64,000 nt of DNA from Drosophila pseudoobscura (lineage: Eukaryota > Arthropoda > Insecta > Diptera > Drosophilidae): positions 4,092,001-4,156,000 of the forward strand of contig NC_046680.1 in the NCBI RefSeq assembly GCF_009870125.1. The letters run 5' to 3'. The translations under genes and the position numbers were made by a program. Positions 35,695 through 49,131 of the stretch are shown here, piece after piece. Positions within the stretch are counted from its first letter, which is position 1. Each line of letters starts with the position of its first letter. The notes below the pieces were generated by a model. It was not told the DNA's origin and ran no database searches. It saw only the letters and a list, made by a program, of their open reading frames with translations.

Positions 35695-37290
35695 TTTTGA
35701 GATTTTTAACGGTATTTCACGGTAAAATCGTATTTATGCGTTTGGTCAAACGGCTGCACCTTAAACTTTTATCCGTAGACTTTTATAAACTCCAAAAAAA
35801 AAATAAAAGGCTATTCCATAGCCTCCAATGCCTCCTAATGAACCGTAATGCATGCTGTAGCTACATAATAAACCATACAAATAAATATCAAAGGGGTATT
35901 CCAAAGCTTATGTCCACTTTAATGCACCTAAGAGAAGCTGTAAGGGACAATTACACGATCACACAAAAGCTGCAGCACATTGGTCAGAAACTTTCGGGGC
36001 ACTGAGATATCTGCTCACGAAGCCGTATATTGTTGTCTAGGCATTCCTTCGTGTGGAATAGCAAACAAATGTATTCCTGTGAATACTTTCCCTGCAGAGT
36101 AACGAGTTCGAATTCTCAAATCCACAGCCTTCCAAATATGAATTATGACATATTCGTCAAAGGATTGCTGGAGCGGTTTGAACAATGACCAACTGATCTT
36201 GAGATCCTGTGTTTAGCCGATTTTGCTGTCCAGAATAGAGATGATGAAGAGGCCGCAGAAAATGAGGTCATAGTAGAAGCTTTATCCCCCTCACCGATAA
36301 TAGTGTTTTATTATAGAACGGACCAAGACTTCAATTTGAAAATATACATATGAGGTTTAAAATAAATGCAGATAGTTTTAACTATTTTGGAGCATTAATG
36401 ATGCTATTTTATCCGTGGAGAGATGTAGAGAAAGAGTTAGTGAGCAAAAAATCATTTTTACAAAATATGAAATACAATATGAAGGAAAATGTAGGTGAAG
36501 AGTCAGTTGATGAGGAGTGTAGGGCTTTAGCGATTCCACAAATAAATTCTCCAAGGAATGTTCTGAATTTTAATGGCCAGGCCGTGGATCAAGTTAGGAG
36601 AATTTAAATGTTTAAGCTTCCCCCGATTGTTCCCCTTAATACTTTAGTCAATTTGATTAGATCGCTTAATTTGAAACAAAAATCTTATCGCACCCATGTT
36701 CTGCATAAGGCGAGAAATAAGACAGTTTTTATGAGCTTGTAGGTGACGGCGCAGGCGTCGGCATGAGTAGAACAATATCTAACAATTTTCAGACTATTTC
36801 CCAGGAGTTTAATCGTTTCCCGGATCTAACCCTAAAACTGTTCTTCTTCTGTGTGCTCCCCCGGGAAAGCTGCATTTGGTATTGGAGGTGCCACACTTCA
36901 CTCAATGTTTTCTTTACCTCTCAATCACTAAACAATTGGGTCCAGATTTGTTATATACATACCTTGCGTTCAAGATTTATTGATTTTTAAATTCCCATAA
37001 TTGACGAAATTTCCATGGTCGGTGGAAAAATGTTTTCATATTCGAATAGGCTCCTAAAACGCATATTTTTAAGGCGAAGTATCCTTTTGGTGGCAGTTCT
37101 GTTACATTTCGTCGACCCAAGGCAGTTGTGGCCAGTAGGTGATCGTTGGATAATCAAATCCTCATCAGGAGCGTGAAATCCATACAGTGCAATAGTTGGC
37201 TCTAGTCTCTGTAATGGCTTCAAGTTTTTCGAACTTAGAGAGCTAATGCGATCTGTACTCCGTTGAGAGTTACCTCTTAACATTACAAAT
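35695..37290 (+). pseudogene. Dead Helitron/Helentron helicase, left arm
   Basis: A degenerate reading frame broken by several stops and frameshifts follows Helitron Rep-helicase order. Landmarks: an NKYQRGIPKLM block near 35,880; EISAHEAVYCCLG near 36,005; MLFYPWRD near 36,398; a Walker A-like GDGAGVGMS at 36,742-36,768; CAPPGKAAFGIGGATLHS at 36,853-36,906; Walker B IIDEISMVGG at 36,998-37,027; and QLWPVGDRWI near 37,123. These are the PIF1-family motifs of Helitron transposases, which unwind DNA during rolling-circle transposition. The invariant Walker A Lys is Met here, and the frame is interrupted, so it cannot be active. DINE-1 elements are known to be non-autonomous relatives of Helentrons, so its position against element C is meaningful. 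Confidence 0.85.
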
Positions 37291-37645
37291 ATCAGCAGAG
37301 CAACGCAGTTCAGGTGGAATCAGAAATATACTTGATTTGAAATTTGAAATGGAATAGAAACACATACAATAAGAATCAAATATACAATATATACATACAA
37401 ATATCACTCATATTACAAATATTAGAATAAGCAAATCATCTTGTTTGAAAGCACACAACTATGAACTCCTTGTGACTGGCGCATTAACATAAAGTAGAAG
37501 TACTGTAGCGTTAGGAAAATATAAATATGCAACTAACATACACATAAGAGTTTCAAAACTTCGAAAACACAAGGTTATCCTCCAACTCGAATGTCCAAAA
37601 TTTGCGTAGAGCGCGGCCTTAACGCCATCTGTTGAAATGGTTTTT

Positions 37646-38308
37646 CTAAGGTTCAAGCTCCTTGATCATGGGTTGAAGTCTTTTGGATTGTAAAAACCAT
37701 CAACCATGGCGCCATCTGTAGGAGTAGATTTTCGGAGATTTTCTCTTTGTTCAACACAAACCACAAGTTTGGAAGTCAAATCTAATTGGATTATAGGCTT
37801 CGCGCCACATTTTGTGGTGAGTTAGTTTTTGGAACTAACAGTTGTTAGCTTGGTGCTGTTTGAATATTATAAATTTCAAATTTTTGTTCACGATATTATT
37901 CCATTTAGCACGATTCAACATAACACAGCACAAAAATTAATTAAAACACGCACAGCCCACACGCAGCAAGAAACCATACGAAAACAGGAAAGATCATAAA
38001 GAAAATACATATGAGCATATTGGTTTGTGTCCTTTTTTTGTGCATATGTACATACATACAAAAGAAAAAGTTTTGTTCCACAAAAAAATCCATCCATCCA
38101 GATGGCGCTGGCTGGTTTTACAATCCAAAAGCCTTCAATCCATAAAGACGACTTTCAAAATTGTGGATTTTATTGATCAAGGAGATTTTTGTTCCACACA
38201 AAATTCAGAAAATCCATTCGTACAGATGGCGCCATGGTTGATGGTTTTTACAATCCAAAAGACTTCATTCCATGATCAAAGAGATTTTTGTTCCACAAAA
38301 AACTCGGA
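37646..38308. repeat. Central spacer of the palindrome with repeated GATGGCG modules
   Basis: The arms lose identity here. The right half holds about three direct copies of a roughly 100-115 bp module: CAGATGGCGC, then GGTTTTTACAATCCAAAAGxCTTCA, TGATCAA and GATTTTTGTTCCACA. Landmarks are near 38,073, 38,188 and 38,287. The left half holds one inverted module near 37,672-37,727. A further diverged copy lies at about 51,690-51,805. The middle, 37,760-38,060, is AT-rich and unassigned. Confidence 0.75.
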
Positions 38309-38664
38309 AAAACCATTTCAACAGATGGCGTTAAGGCCGCGCTCTACGCAAATTTTGGACATTCGAGTTGGAGGATAACCTTGTGTTTTCGAAGTTTTGA
38401 AACTCTTATGTGTATGTTAGTTGCATATTTATATTTTCCTAACGCTACAGTACTTCTACTTTATGTTAATGCGCCAGTCACAAGGAGTTCATAGTTGTGT
38501 GCTTTCAAACAAGATGATTTGCTTATTCTAATATTTGTAATATGAGTGATATTTGTATGTATATATTGTATATTTGATTCTTATTGTATGTGTTTCTATT
38601 CCATTTCAAATTTCAAATCAAGTATATTTCTGATTCCACCTGAACTGCGTTGCTCTGCTGATAT

Positions 38665-40260
38665 TTGTAATGTTAAGAGGTAACTCTCAACGGAGTACAG
38701 ATCGCATTAGCTCTCTAAGTTCGAAAAACTTGAAGCCATTACAGAGACTAGAGCCAACTATTGCACTGTATGGATTTCACGCTCCTGATGAGGATTTGAT
38801 TATCCAACGATCACCTACTGGCCACAACTGCCTTGGGTCGACGAAATGTAACAGAACTGCCACCAAAAGGATACTTCGCCTTAAAAATATGCGTTTTAGG
38901 AGCCTATTCGAATATGAAAACATTTTTCCACCGACCATGGAAATTTCGTCAATTATGGGAATTTAAAAATCAATAAATCTTGAACGCAAGGTATGTATAT
39001 AACAAATCTGGACCCAATTGTTTAGTGATTGAGAGGTAAAGAAAACATTGAGTGAAGTGTGGCACCTCCAATACCAAATGCAGCTTTCCCGGGGGAGCAC
39101 ACAGAAGAAGAACAGTTTTAGGGTTAGATCCGGGAAACGATTAAACTCCTGGGAAATAGTCTGAAAATTGTTAGATATTGTTCTACTCATGCCGACGCCT
39201 GCGCCGTCACCTACAAGCTCATAAAAACTGTCTTATTTCTCGCCTTATGCAGAACATGGGTGCGATAAGATTTTTGTTTCAAATTAAGCGATCTAATCAA
39301 ATTGACTAAAGTATTAAGGGGAACAATCGGGGGAAGCTTAAACATTTAAATTCTCCTAACTTGATCCACGGCCTGGCCATTAAAATTCAGAACATTCCTT
39401 GGAGAATTTATTTGTGGAATCGCTAAAGCCCTACACTCCTCATCAACTGACTCTTCACCTACATTTTCCTTCATATTGTATTTCATATTTTGTAAAAATG
39501 ATTTTTTGCTCACTAACTCTTTCTCTACATCTCTCCACGGATAAAATAGCATCATTAATGCTCCAAAATAGTTAAAACTATCTGCATTTATTTTAAACCT
39601 CATATGTATATTTTCAAATTGAAGTCTTGGTCCGTTCTATAATAAAACACTATTATCGGTGAGGGGGATAAAGCTTCTACTATGACCTCATTTTCTGCGG
39701 CCTCTTCATCATCTCTATTCTGGACAGCAAAATCGGCTAAACACAGGATCTCAAGATCAGTTGGTCATTGTTCAAACCGCTCCAGCAATCCTTTGACGAA
39801 TATGTCATAATTCATATTTGGAAGGCTGTGGATTTGAGAATTCGAACTCGTTACTCTGCAGGGAAAGTATTCACAGGAATACATTTGTTTGCTATTCCAC
39901 ACGAAGGAATGCCTAGACAACAATATACGGCTTCGTGAGCAGATATCTCAGTGCCCCGAAAGTTTCTGACCAATGTGCTGCAGCTTTTGTGTGATCGTGT
40001 AATTGTCCCTTACAGCTTCTCTTAGGTGCATTAAAGTGGACATAAGCTTTGGAATACCCCTTTGATATTTATTTGTATGGTTTATTATGTAGCTACAGCA
40101 TGCATTACGGTTCATTAGGAGGCATTGGAGGCTATGGAATAGCCTTTTATTTTTTTTTTGGAGTTTATAAAAGTCTACGGATAAAAGTTTAAGGTGCAGC
40201 CGTTTGACCAAACGCATAAATACGATTTTACCGTGAAATACCGTTAAAAATCTCAAAATT
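38665..40260 (-). pseudogene. Dead Helitron/Helentron helicase, right arm
   Basis: Mirror copy of the remnant at 35,695-37,290, with the same stops and the same Met in place of the Walker A Lys. The helicase was therefore already dead before the inverted duplication (or the arms have since been homogenised). Confidence 0.85.
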
Positions 40261-40262
40261 TA

Positions 40263-41054
40263 AAAGAAACGAGGGGGAACGTTGTGAGTTGCTGCGGAGA
40301 CCGCAACTCTACATTTATACCCGATACATAGTCAGTATGGCTCTCCTCCGGCAGACGCCGCTAATATTGAACGACACGACAAAGAATGCGTGCGAGAGAG
40401 ACAGAAAATCTGAGCGTGACGTCGGGCGCTGCGTAGCCACTGCAAATTGATTTCTTGCTTTTGGCTACAAAAATGATCCGATCTGATACAGATTCGTCAT
40501 TATCTATGATTCTGCGTTTTCAGTTTTCTTGAATGTGCAATATTGTGCATCCACAGATTTTCGTCCTTTGCGGGGGCGGAAGGGGGTGTGGCGAAATTTG
40601 GACACGAAACGGTCAAGGTCCGATATCACAGGAGTGTGGATACCAAAGTTGGTTGCTCTGGCTCTCATAGGTTCTGAGATCCTTGAACTCATATTTTGCA
40701 ATTGGCAAAACCGACCATGAAACCTGTGTGTTAGAGAGAGACAGAGCGAGATAGAATAAAATTGTTTTCTTGATTCTGGCTATAATAATTATACGATCTG
40801 GTTGAAATTTTACACTCTAGAACATATAGTCATCCTCTACGATTCTGCGTTTTTGCTTTTATCGTATCTTTAAAAATGTGGATGCCACAGGGGACGGACA
40901 GACGGACGGACGGACAGACGGACGGACAGACAGACATGGATCAAGAATATATATACTTTATGGGGTCGGAAACGATTCCTTCTGGACGTTACACACATCC
41001 ACTTTTACCACAAATCTAATATACCCCAATAATCATTTTGAGTATCGGGTATAA
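40263..41054 (-). mobile_element. DINE-like element C, right arm
   Basis: Reverse complement of element C in the left arm, with the hairpin near 40,280-40,310 and the GGACGGACAGACGG run at 40,894-40,935. Confidence 0.75.
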
Positions 41055-41059
41055 AAAAA

Positions 41060-41407
41060 TAAGGTAACGTTGTGAGTCGACGCTACGGCCGCGAATCTAT
41101 ATTTATACCCGATACTAAGTCACTATTCCTCAATTTTCGTTCTTTGTAACAGTTGTAACACTTGTAACATTGTAATATCACAGGAGTCTGGACACAAAAT
41201 TTCGTTGATCCAACTCTTATGAGTCTATGAGACCTAGGCGTCTGATAAGGCGGACGGACGGACGGACAAACAAGGCTCTATCGACTCGGCTATTGATTCT
41301 GATCTTTTTGGTTCGGAAACGCTTCTTTCTTGACGTTACACACATCCACTTTCCCCACAAATCTAATATACCCCCATACACGTTTTGAGCATTGGGTATT
41401 AGAATGG
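41060..41407 (-). mobile_element. DINE-like element B, right arm (longer copy)
   Basis: Mirror of element B but 24 bases longer, keeping ACGTTACACACATCCAC that other DINE copies also have. The left-arm copy therefore carries a deletion rather than this copy an insertion. Confidence 0.7.
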
Positions 41408-43776
41408 TTTTTACCTGGTGAGAAGATATATTATTTCGCTTGCTAATTTTTGCTTTATTTCATTTACATTGGCAATCTTGTGTCGTGTGCGTGTGTGTGA
41501 ATGAATATAAACACACAAGCATTTGTGGGGGAAACCGAATGTAATCCAACTAACGAGGAGAGGATTATAAAGCGCTGTCTAGCCAATCGCAATGGCTTTT
41601 ACTTTGATGTAAAGTGCCGACAGCCAAGAAAGCCTAAGCGGACTGTGCCACACACGGCCGGCATACATCAGGCCGGCAGAAATCACTCATAGTCTAGACG
41701 GGCCAGCAGGCAGACAGATTAGCACAAAGCAATTTCCTTTTGTCATCAAATATCCTTGAGGCACCGCAAATTACCGTCACTTGAGCCGCCCCAGTCCAGC
41801 TACAGTGTCCTTTGCTGGTCACCTGCTCTCCTGCTCACCTGCTACTTGCTGGTACTAATTGTCGTGAGAAACGTAAACTGAATCGCCAAAGATCCTGAAA
41901 TTGCGCTGCAATGAACGACAACATTCGATCTGTGTGACTGATAGCTAAACGTTATGAAGATTTTTACTCTACTCGTACATATTTTTCCCACTCATCATTT
42001 CCGGCTGCAGCTCAAATATGACGGACGGAAGTTGCAAAAATGTGTTTGCTTTGAAGTGAATTTAACATTTTGATTTGATTGGATGTGACGGCCGTACAGA
42101 AAACATACAGAAAAATCTCATTCATAAAATCAAAATTATTGAACTACTACGCAGAACACGTAGAGAACTGAAATTAGTGGGAATTTCGATTTTTGAATTT
42201 TGATTTTCAATTGGCTTTTCAGAGGGGTGGGGGTGGATGCACCGCCAAATATAAATATGTGTGCATCGGCATGACTCAAGCGAACGTGATTCCATTCACT
42301 CATGCACGAGCAGGGTTGGGCAGCATGCCCGCCGCTGCCTCGCTGTCTCACAGATTCGCACTGTCCATATTCCCCATCAGATGCACTTTCAATAAATACC
42401 CGTCAATGTGGCAGACAGGCACCAGGCACACACAAGCCACTGCCTGGCGGCTATCATTAGCTGGGTCGAAGGTGGGAATGGGGGGATGGTGGCCAGGAGA
42501 GTAAAGAGTTGCCACCGTTATGTTATCAACGGCTGGCTTAATACGCACCAGCACGCCATTTCCTAATAAAACGCTCCATGCCGAAATGACATCCAAGCCA
42601 TTCAATGTCTTTATTTCCCTCAGAGGTGCATCTTGGCAGCGACGTGCAGTGTGTTTCTGCGAGTATCTGGCAAATACATCTAACTTATGACGCTGTTTGC
42701 ACCATAAAGAAATCGTTTTTCGCGCTGCACGCCGCTTTGCTCGGCCAAACAATAGACAGTTAAGGCTGAGGATAGCAGCGATATGTTTTCTATACAGTCG
42801 CGGCATGATTTCGCTGGATTTAATGAGCGTCGACACTCCGGCACTTGTGGGAACCTTTGGACGAGATTTGGACATACAGTTGCGGTCAAGATAATAGTAG
42901 TACTAATATGGGCTTTGTTCGTTTTTTGTTGTTGTTACCTTTACTTTTGCCTTGTCAACCATTGCTCTGCTTGCTTCAATTATGCCTTTTCTCTGCATTA
43001 CATTTCGTATTTTTTCGGTACTCATCACCACTACAGAAAGTTTTGAAAATCATTATCATTTTACACAGTAAGAGATATGTCGAGATGAGGGGCAAAATAG
43101 CATTGTTGCTTCATGGGAACATGTAATAAGAACCATGAAGTTAGCCTCGCGATCGGGCCAGTTATACGCCAAAATATCAGTAGATCGGCGACTACTACAA
43201 GCGATATGGGCCTCTTCTGTTCTTGCAGGAGCCTTAAAAAGTGTTAGCTCGGACTCTATTATTGAAACCGTCAGAAGAAGCCCTAGAAATTATAATTTAC
43301 TGACACGAAGCTTTAGAAAATAATTCTTACGGTTGGCATAGCGTGGCTCTTCCGCTATGGCCTGGGCGAGTTTTTCCTACCAACATATTAGATCGTCAGT
43401 TTCACGTTTGGATATTGATCGATATGATGTGATGCTGCGTTATGGCTCGGTGACGTGCCAGGAGGTATTATGGCCATTTTTTACTAGGGATTTATGTAAA
43501 CTATTCAATTTATTTTATACGTAAAGGCCTAGAATTGTCATCCGAACCCAAGACTGCCACTTGCTCTTTCTCTCTATATATCTATATTGGTATCGCCGTT
43601 CGCAAAAGGGACTATATGTGGGATATGTGGGTTAATGGGGAGGGGGAATTATTGGTAGGGAAGGCAACACAGACCGCGATCTCAATTTGGCATGTCAGGA
43701 ACGGGAATCATATAGAGATATAGACAAAGCTATAGACATAAAACCGCAAGCTACATCTGCTCTAATGTTAATTATT
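41408..43776. other. Unassigned DNA, right arm
   Basis: Mirror of 32,201-34,560 with the same frames on opposite strands and no recognisable gene. Confidence 0.35.
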
Positions 43777-44218
43777 GCACTTCGTTAATCCTTTTTCCGT
43801 CTGATGACCTATCTGATTAGAGTCTTAAAATACTTTATCTCTGGCCATTTTTACGATACTGTTCTGCATTCCGCTACCAACACCAGCCTTTATATCTCGC
43901 TGCCCTCCCTAGACTCAGCCATCTGGTAGATATGGTCATTCGTTATGATTATGCGTATAGAAATACGCAAATTGTGGATGCCACAGATTTTCGCCTTTTG
44001 TGGGTGGGGTAGGCGGCGTGGCAAAACTTGTAAAAAAGCTTGATTCAGTGTGATATCTCACGAGTCTACAAACAAAACTGTTGCTTTTCCTCTTAGTCTC
44101 AGAGGACTAGGCGTCGAACAAGAAGAGCGGAATGACCGACAGTCACTCGACTCGGCTATTGATGCCAATCCACCACAAAACTAGTCCCTTACCCCTTAAC
44201 TCTTCGAGTACCGGGTAT
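43777..44218 (-). mobile_element. DINE-like element A, right arm
   Basis: Mirror of the diverged element at 31,759-32,200, ending GAGTACCGGGTATAAAAA. Confidence 0.6.
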
Positions 44219-47200
44219 AAAAAAAAACTTACCAATATACAAATATGGTTAATGTTTTTAAAGCGATCTTATTGTTATACTTCTTATACTGGCAGCCGCT
44301 ATATGTTGTTTTAAGTTCATTCATAGTGCATGGCCAATGTTAAGTTAAACACGTCCAATGTTAAATTTTATGTTAATGACTCTTACATTTTTCTCTCTCG
44401 CTCTGTGGTGTGAGCGTTTGGTTTGAGCGTGATTGTTCATACGCAACGCAACCACTTGGTTTGAGCAATGCGGTTCGATGCGTTTTGACTTTGAGTGATT
44501 TTGCCATACAAAACGCAATCACGTCGAACTCAAACCCGAATCCAGCTCCGACTTGAGAGACTTTTTCCCACTCATTGGATGTTAATGTTAGCACTGCCGC
44601 ACTGTTTGGCACAATTTTAACGGCCGCGGAAAAGGAAACAACGGAAATTGGTGTCGCCGCGGACAGTTAAAGTTAAACGTTCAGTACTTACCGTACTCTG
44701 TGATTCGGCAAAGACGTTATATTAGAGTAGTGTTCCAAATCAGACAAGTGCGGAGCACGCGAAAACTTCCGAGAATCGTTTGCTTCAGAAAGCTCGGCGA
44801 AAAGAGCGATCAGCTAGCGGAAGCAAAACACAAATCGTTGTCGAGCTTGCAGTTTTCCATTTTCAATTACCCATTTTCAATTACGTTCACTTCTGTTCTG
44901 GCCACGAAATATTTTTGTGTTGTATTCGGTTCATTCGGTTTTATAATTTTTTTGAGTTGCATTTTGCACAAGTGTTGAAGACAGGCCAACGAGCTGATAA
45001 AACAAGATGTAAAAGTAGAGCCATTAGCCACTAGCCACTAGCCAAAACCCATCGACAATTTTCGCGTGGTCGCAGCCAGTCTGTGAGCCGCCACAGAGCG
45101 GTGCTAATCATCGCTAAACAAACGCTGAAAAGGTGAGATAAGAGACAGAAGAGGTCCGCTCTCGGGGATGAAATTTTCATTATTCATTGACACCATTGCG
45201 TGGGCACAACTTTCGGAGTAGGTCGCCATTTTCATTCCCACTTATTGGTACCACTTCAGTGGCAGAAAAACTCTTCTACGATAATTGCACATCTCAGACA
45301 ATAACAAAATTCTTGCATAGTTGTCAACAGAGGGAAGGGCGCGATCGACAGACTCAATAAGAGCTCGGATTTCATGTGAGCCGATATTTATTTTTATTTG
45401 CCCGACGAGACGGTCCTACAGTCTTATGCCTGTGCCTGGGCCTGGGCCTGGGCCTGTGCGGTTTGCTGTGTCTGCAAGCCCTGCCTCTGCCTGTCCGACT
45501 CGGAGACAGAAACGAGTACGAGTACTACGGAGTATTAGAGGGCAAAAAAATAATGGGAGGAAAAACCAATAGCATACCATTCCAGAAAAAGCAAACAGCG
45601 ATTTCACGCTCTCTTCCAGCTCTGCGATCCTGCCGATTTCCTGTTTACTTTTTGTATTTTTGCGGCTACCGATCCCGCTCCCGCTTCCACTCCCGCTGAT
45701 GCCTGTAAATGAGTCGACTGGCCTTAGATCGTACAGTGCACGGTGCATACACGGGCTCATCAAATAAGACCCTCTCGAGTGGCGGGTTTTCGGCCAACGC
45801 TGCGTATGTGCAATGTGCAGTGCGGCCACTAACGCGTGACGCGATGCGTGAGCTCTCCAAAAACAAACATCTTCTTGGATACTTAGGCTTCAAAGTGCTC
45901 AAAGTCGCCTGTCCCTCCGTCCCGGGTATCAGCTGCTGTTCTGGTGGAATGCTGTGGCATCCGCGCCGGCAGTCCGTCAATTCAATTTTTGTTTTGGTTT
46001 GGTTTGTTTGTGCGCCTATCCTATGTATATTTATTGAAAATTTACTGCTTGCATAACAAACGACCAGCTCCTGCTTTTGCTACTGCTGCTGCTGCCGCTA
46101 TGGCTGCTGCTGCTGCTGCTGCTGTTGTTGTTGCTGCTGCTGTGGCTGCCGCTGTCATATGCAAATGGTGGAATGAGGGGCAGGCGCTGAAAGGGCGCGA
46201 GGGTGGGGGCGCTGTCCAGAAGTCATTAATCTCGCGCCAAAACTGCTGACTTTGTCGAAATGAATTTCCTGTTTTTGCTGGCTCCGCGTCCGCCCCGGCA
46301 GATGACAAACAGTTTCCTTAGAAGCTCCACTCCAGAGAGTCTGGAACGGTATCGGTTTGGCGGGCTGTTTGTTATTTATGAAACCAAATATGTTGACCCT
46401 TTTCTGATTTGAGCCCACACGTCAGTGTGGCAGGGCAGGGCAAACGCACACAGAAGAGCACACACTCGTAAACATAAGACATTCGGTGTTCCGCGGAACG
46501 GACAGTGCTTTAAATAGCTGGATCAGTCCTGAGTCCCCTCCGCCCCTATTGCGCAATCGCCTAGCCTGGGAAAAGCGTGAATGGAATGGGGGCACAGGAA
46601 TAGGGCTCAAAGTCACTCGCTGAAGGCTTCACGGGGGACGGGGTGCTGCAGCTGTCGACCAACTTAATCCCAACTTATCCCATCCTCAACAGCTTTGGAG
46701 CTGGGTTCAACTTCCTCGCTGTGCTTTTTGAGCAGCGCAACATTGTTTCCCAAATGTACTGAGCTCTATCTGGGAGATCAGTTTTCTGGCTACACGCATA
46801 GCACGTGCTTCAGTGCATGCTCCGACTACGACTCCGCCTTAGACTCCGACTCCTTGCGACTTATAACATGATACGCACTGAGGAGTGGTGGACCGGGATG
46901 GGAGTTGACATGCGAGCGGGCTAATCTAATACGAGTATGCAAAATACAAAATGCAAATGTAACTAAAGGCGGTTTCCTACGTTTCCTATACTGGAATACC
47001 TTTCAAGGGAGGCTCTGGAACCGCAGTGAAACTCAGCACCACGCTTGATGCTTTTTTTGGCCAGCTACGGTCTTAAGGTTGAAATTATGCACTTGTTGCT
47101 CAAGTGCATCAGCAGACTCTGATCGGCGCAGCAAAAGATGCAATTCAATACAAACAAAAATGAGCAAAAAAAAGGTCCAGAATAAATGCCCAAAAACATA

Positions 47201-48846
47201 AAAACAGGTCTTTAGAAGCGGCGGCCAACGGTCAAACTGCATCTCGAGAAGGCATTCGCTGTATCCAGACAGACCCAAACCCCAAACTCTCCAAAACTGT
47301 ATGTGCGGTGTGTGTGTGTGTGTCTGTGTTTCTGTGTGTGTCTGTGTGTGTGTGTGTGTTTATCAGTGGGATTGCGGTTGTGTATGCGTGATATTGTGTT
47401 TGGCAATGCAGTTGCTGCTGGCGAGAATGCATTTTATGCCCTGCTCTTGCTGCTTGCTGCTTGCTGCTTTCTGTTGCTGCGGCGCTCCTTGCATTTTTGG
47501 TTGCTGTGCCTCTGGCGTGGCCGCTCCGTTCCTCACTGTTGGCTCCACGGGCCCCGAAAGAAGTGCCTGCAAGCTCTGAGGAATTCGCGATATCTCCGAG
47601 TACAGTAAAGGCCCAAAATTTCGACTCGCACGCAAACAAAAGCTCTGCTGACACAAGCCGATCATTCGAAGGACCATGAAGAGACCCCAAGTCCCATATC
47701 CCAGATCATGTCAGATCTATCTAAATGTTAGACACACTCGTTAGGACAGACTCCCTCTCTCTGCACGTGTCGGTGCATCAGTACATCGGTGCATCGGTAA
47801 GAGTAGTAAAAAAGTTATTTGCGATAGCTTCCGCAGCGGTTATACTAGTGCAAACCCATTGACTGCACCAGGTCTAAAAATAGCCACCGGGCAGGCGTCT
47901 TTCCGCTCCAACGCAGGAATGCAGCTTGAGCTCCAGCCCCAGCTCCAGCTCCAGTGCAACTGTGTGGATGTTCCTGCCTCAGTGTGCGTGTACGTGTGCG
48001 TGTGCGACGGCTGTGGGCACAGACGGAGAGACGAAACTGCAGTTGGAGCGTCCTACAAAATGTCACAGCGCATGCTAACGCCATAATTTTCGGTCCAAAC
48101 GACGGACACTGGCTTGGACAGGAACCATGACGCAGTGGGTCATTAAGTGTTCACCTGAAAAGGGCAGGCAGCACGCCTGCCTGCATGCTGGTGGTGCCTG
48201 CTGCAGCTGCATGCAACGGCAACATCCGCAGCAGGAGCCGTTCGAGCTGCTGAACTTTCGAAAGTGGCGGCCCGCACTCGGGGGGAACCGCTTCCAGTGG
48301 GCTAATCTATTAGGGCTCCGCCGCTGCCTCCGTGAGGACGAGGAGGCGGTTGTTGTCATCGCCTCAAGGACGTTCGCGAGTCGGCCAAATTAGGATACTT
48401 GAGAAAAACCACACTACAGTCACGTTTCATTGGCCTCTCTGGGCAGAAATTGTTGCATGTCTGCTCCGGCCTACCCCATCCCTGCATATGTTGTCTCGAG
48501 CACGTCCTTAGTGCCATGACGATTGCAATGGCAGCCGCGATGGCAGCCAAAGTAAAGCAAATGCCAAACTAGCGACCCAAGCAAACAACCAAACAAACAA
48601 ACAGGCAGACAGACAGACAGACACAGAGGTGGGGGCAGAGACGGTCTTTCAGAGCCAGACGGAGGTGGACGCGGCTGCATAATGTGCGGCAAGGCAACAA
48701 CGCCACGACTACTACAAGCGGCGACAGCAACAGGTTCTTTATTTTTAGTAGTCGCATTTTGAAAACCGCCTGCTCAATGTCAACTTAACGTTTGAGACTT
48801 AATTGTTGGCTCTCTGCCGTTTTGTCGTTCTTGTACAAAAGATTGT
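44219..48846. other. Duplicated Fs upstream DNA, right arm
   Basis: Mirror of 27,104-31,758. Any Fs promoter in that stretch is present twice, here firing toward higher coordinates. Contains mirror copies of the CAGGCC, CAG and CA repeats. Confidence 0.5.
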
Positions 48847-49131
48847 GTGCCCGAAGCGAGTTCTTCGGCCAAGTGGCTGCACTCGCACTCCCTCCCTGCA
48901 TTGCGAGAGCGATGCCCAAGAACTCCATCCCAAGAACTTTGTGCATTTTATAATGGAACCTGGAACTTGCAACTGAACTCATGCATCATCTCATCCTCTT
49001 TTTTGCGCGTGCGTCTTTTATCCTCAGCTTTGGCCGTTCTCCATCGCCTGGTCATGCCTCATCACCATCAAACGAACAGCCACAACCATTTGACATTTTT
49101 AAAATCAAATTACAAATTCAAACGCAGAGAA

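Larger units (their letters stand above)
24771..37645 (+). repeat. Left arm of the giant palindrome (about 12.9 kb)
   Basis: Every stretch compared here reappears in reverse complement in 38,309-51,186 with very few differences. The sum of mirrored coordinates is 75,955 at the outer end, 75,950 at 27 kb, 75,959 at 28-29.5 kb, 75,977 at 31-34.3 kb and 75,953 from 35.2 kb inward. Net length differences are therefore only 5, 9, 18 and 24 bases over nearly 13 kb. The arm contains Fs exons 1-2 (-), Fs upstream DNA, simple repeats, three DINE-like elements and a dead Helitron helicase (+). Confidence 0.95.
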
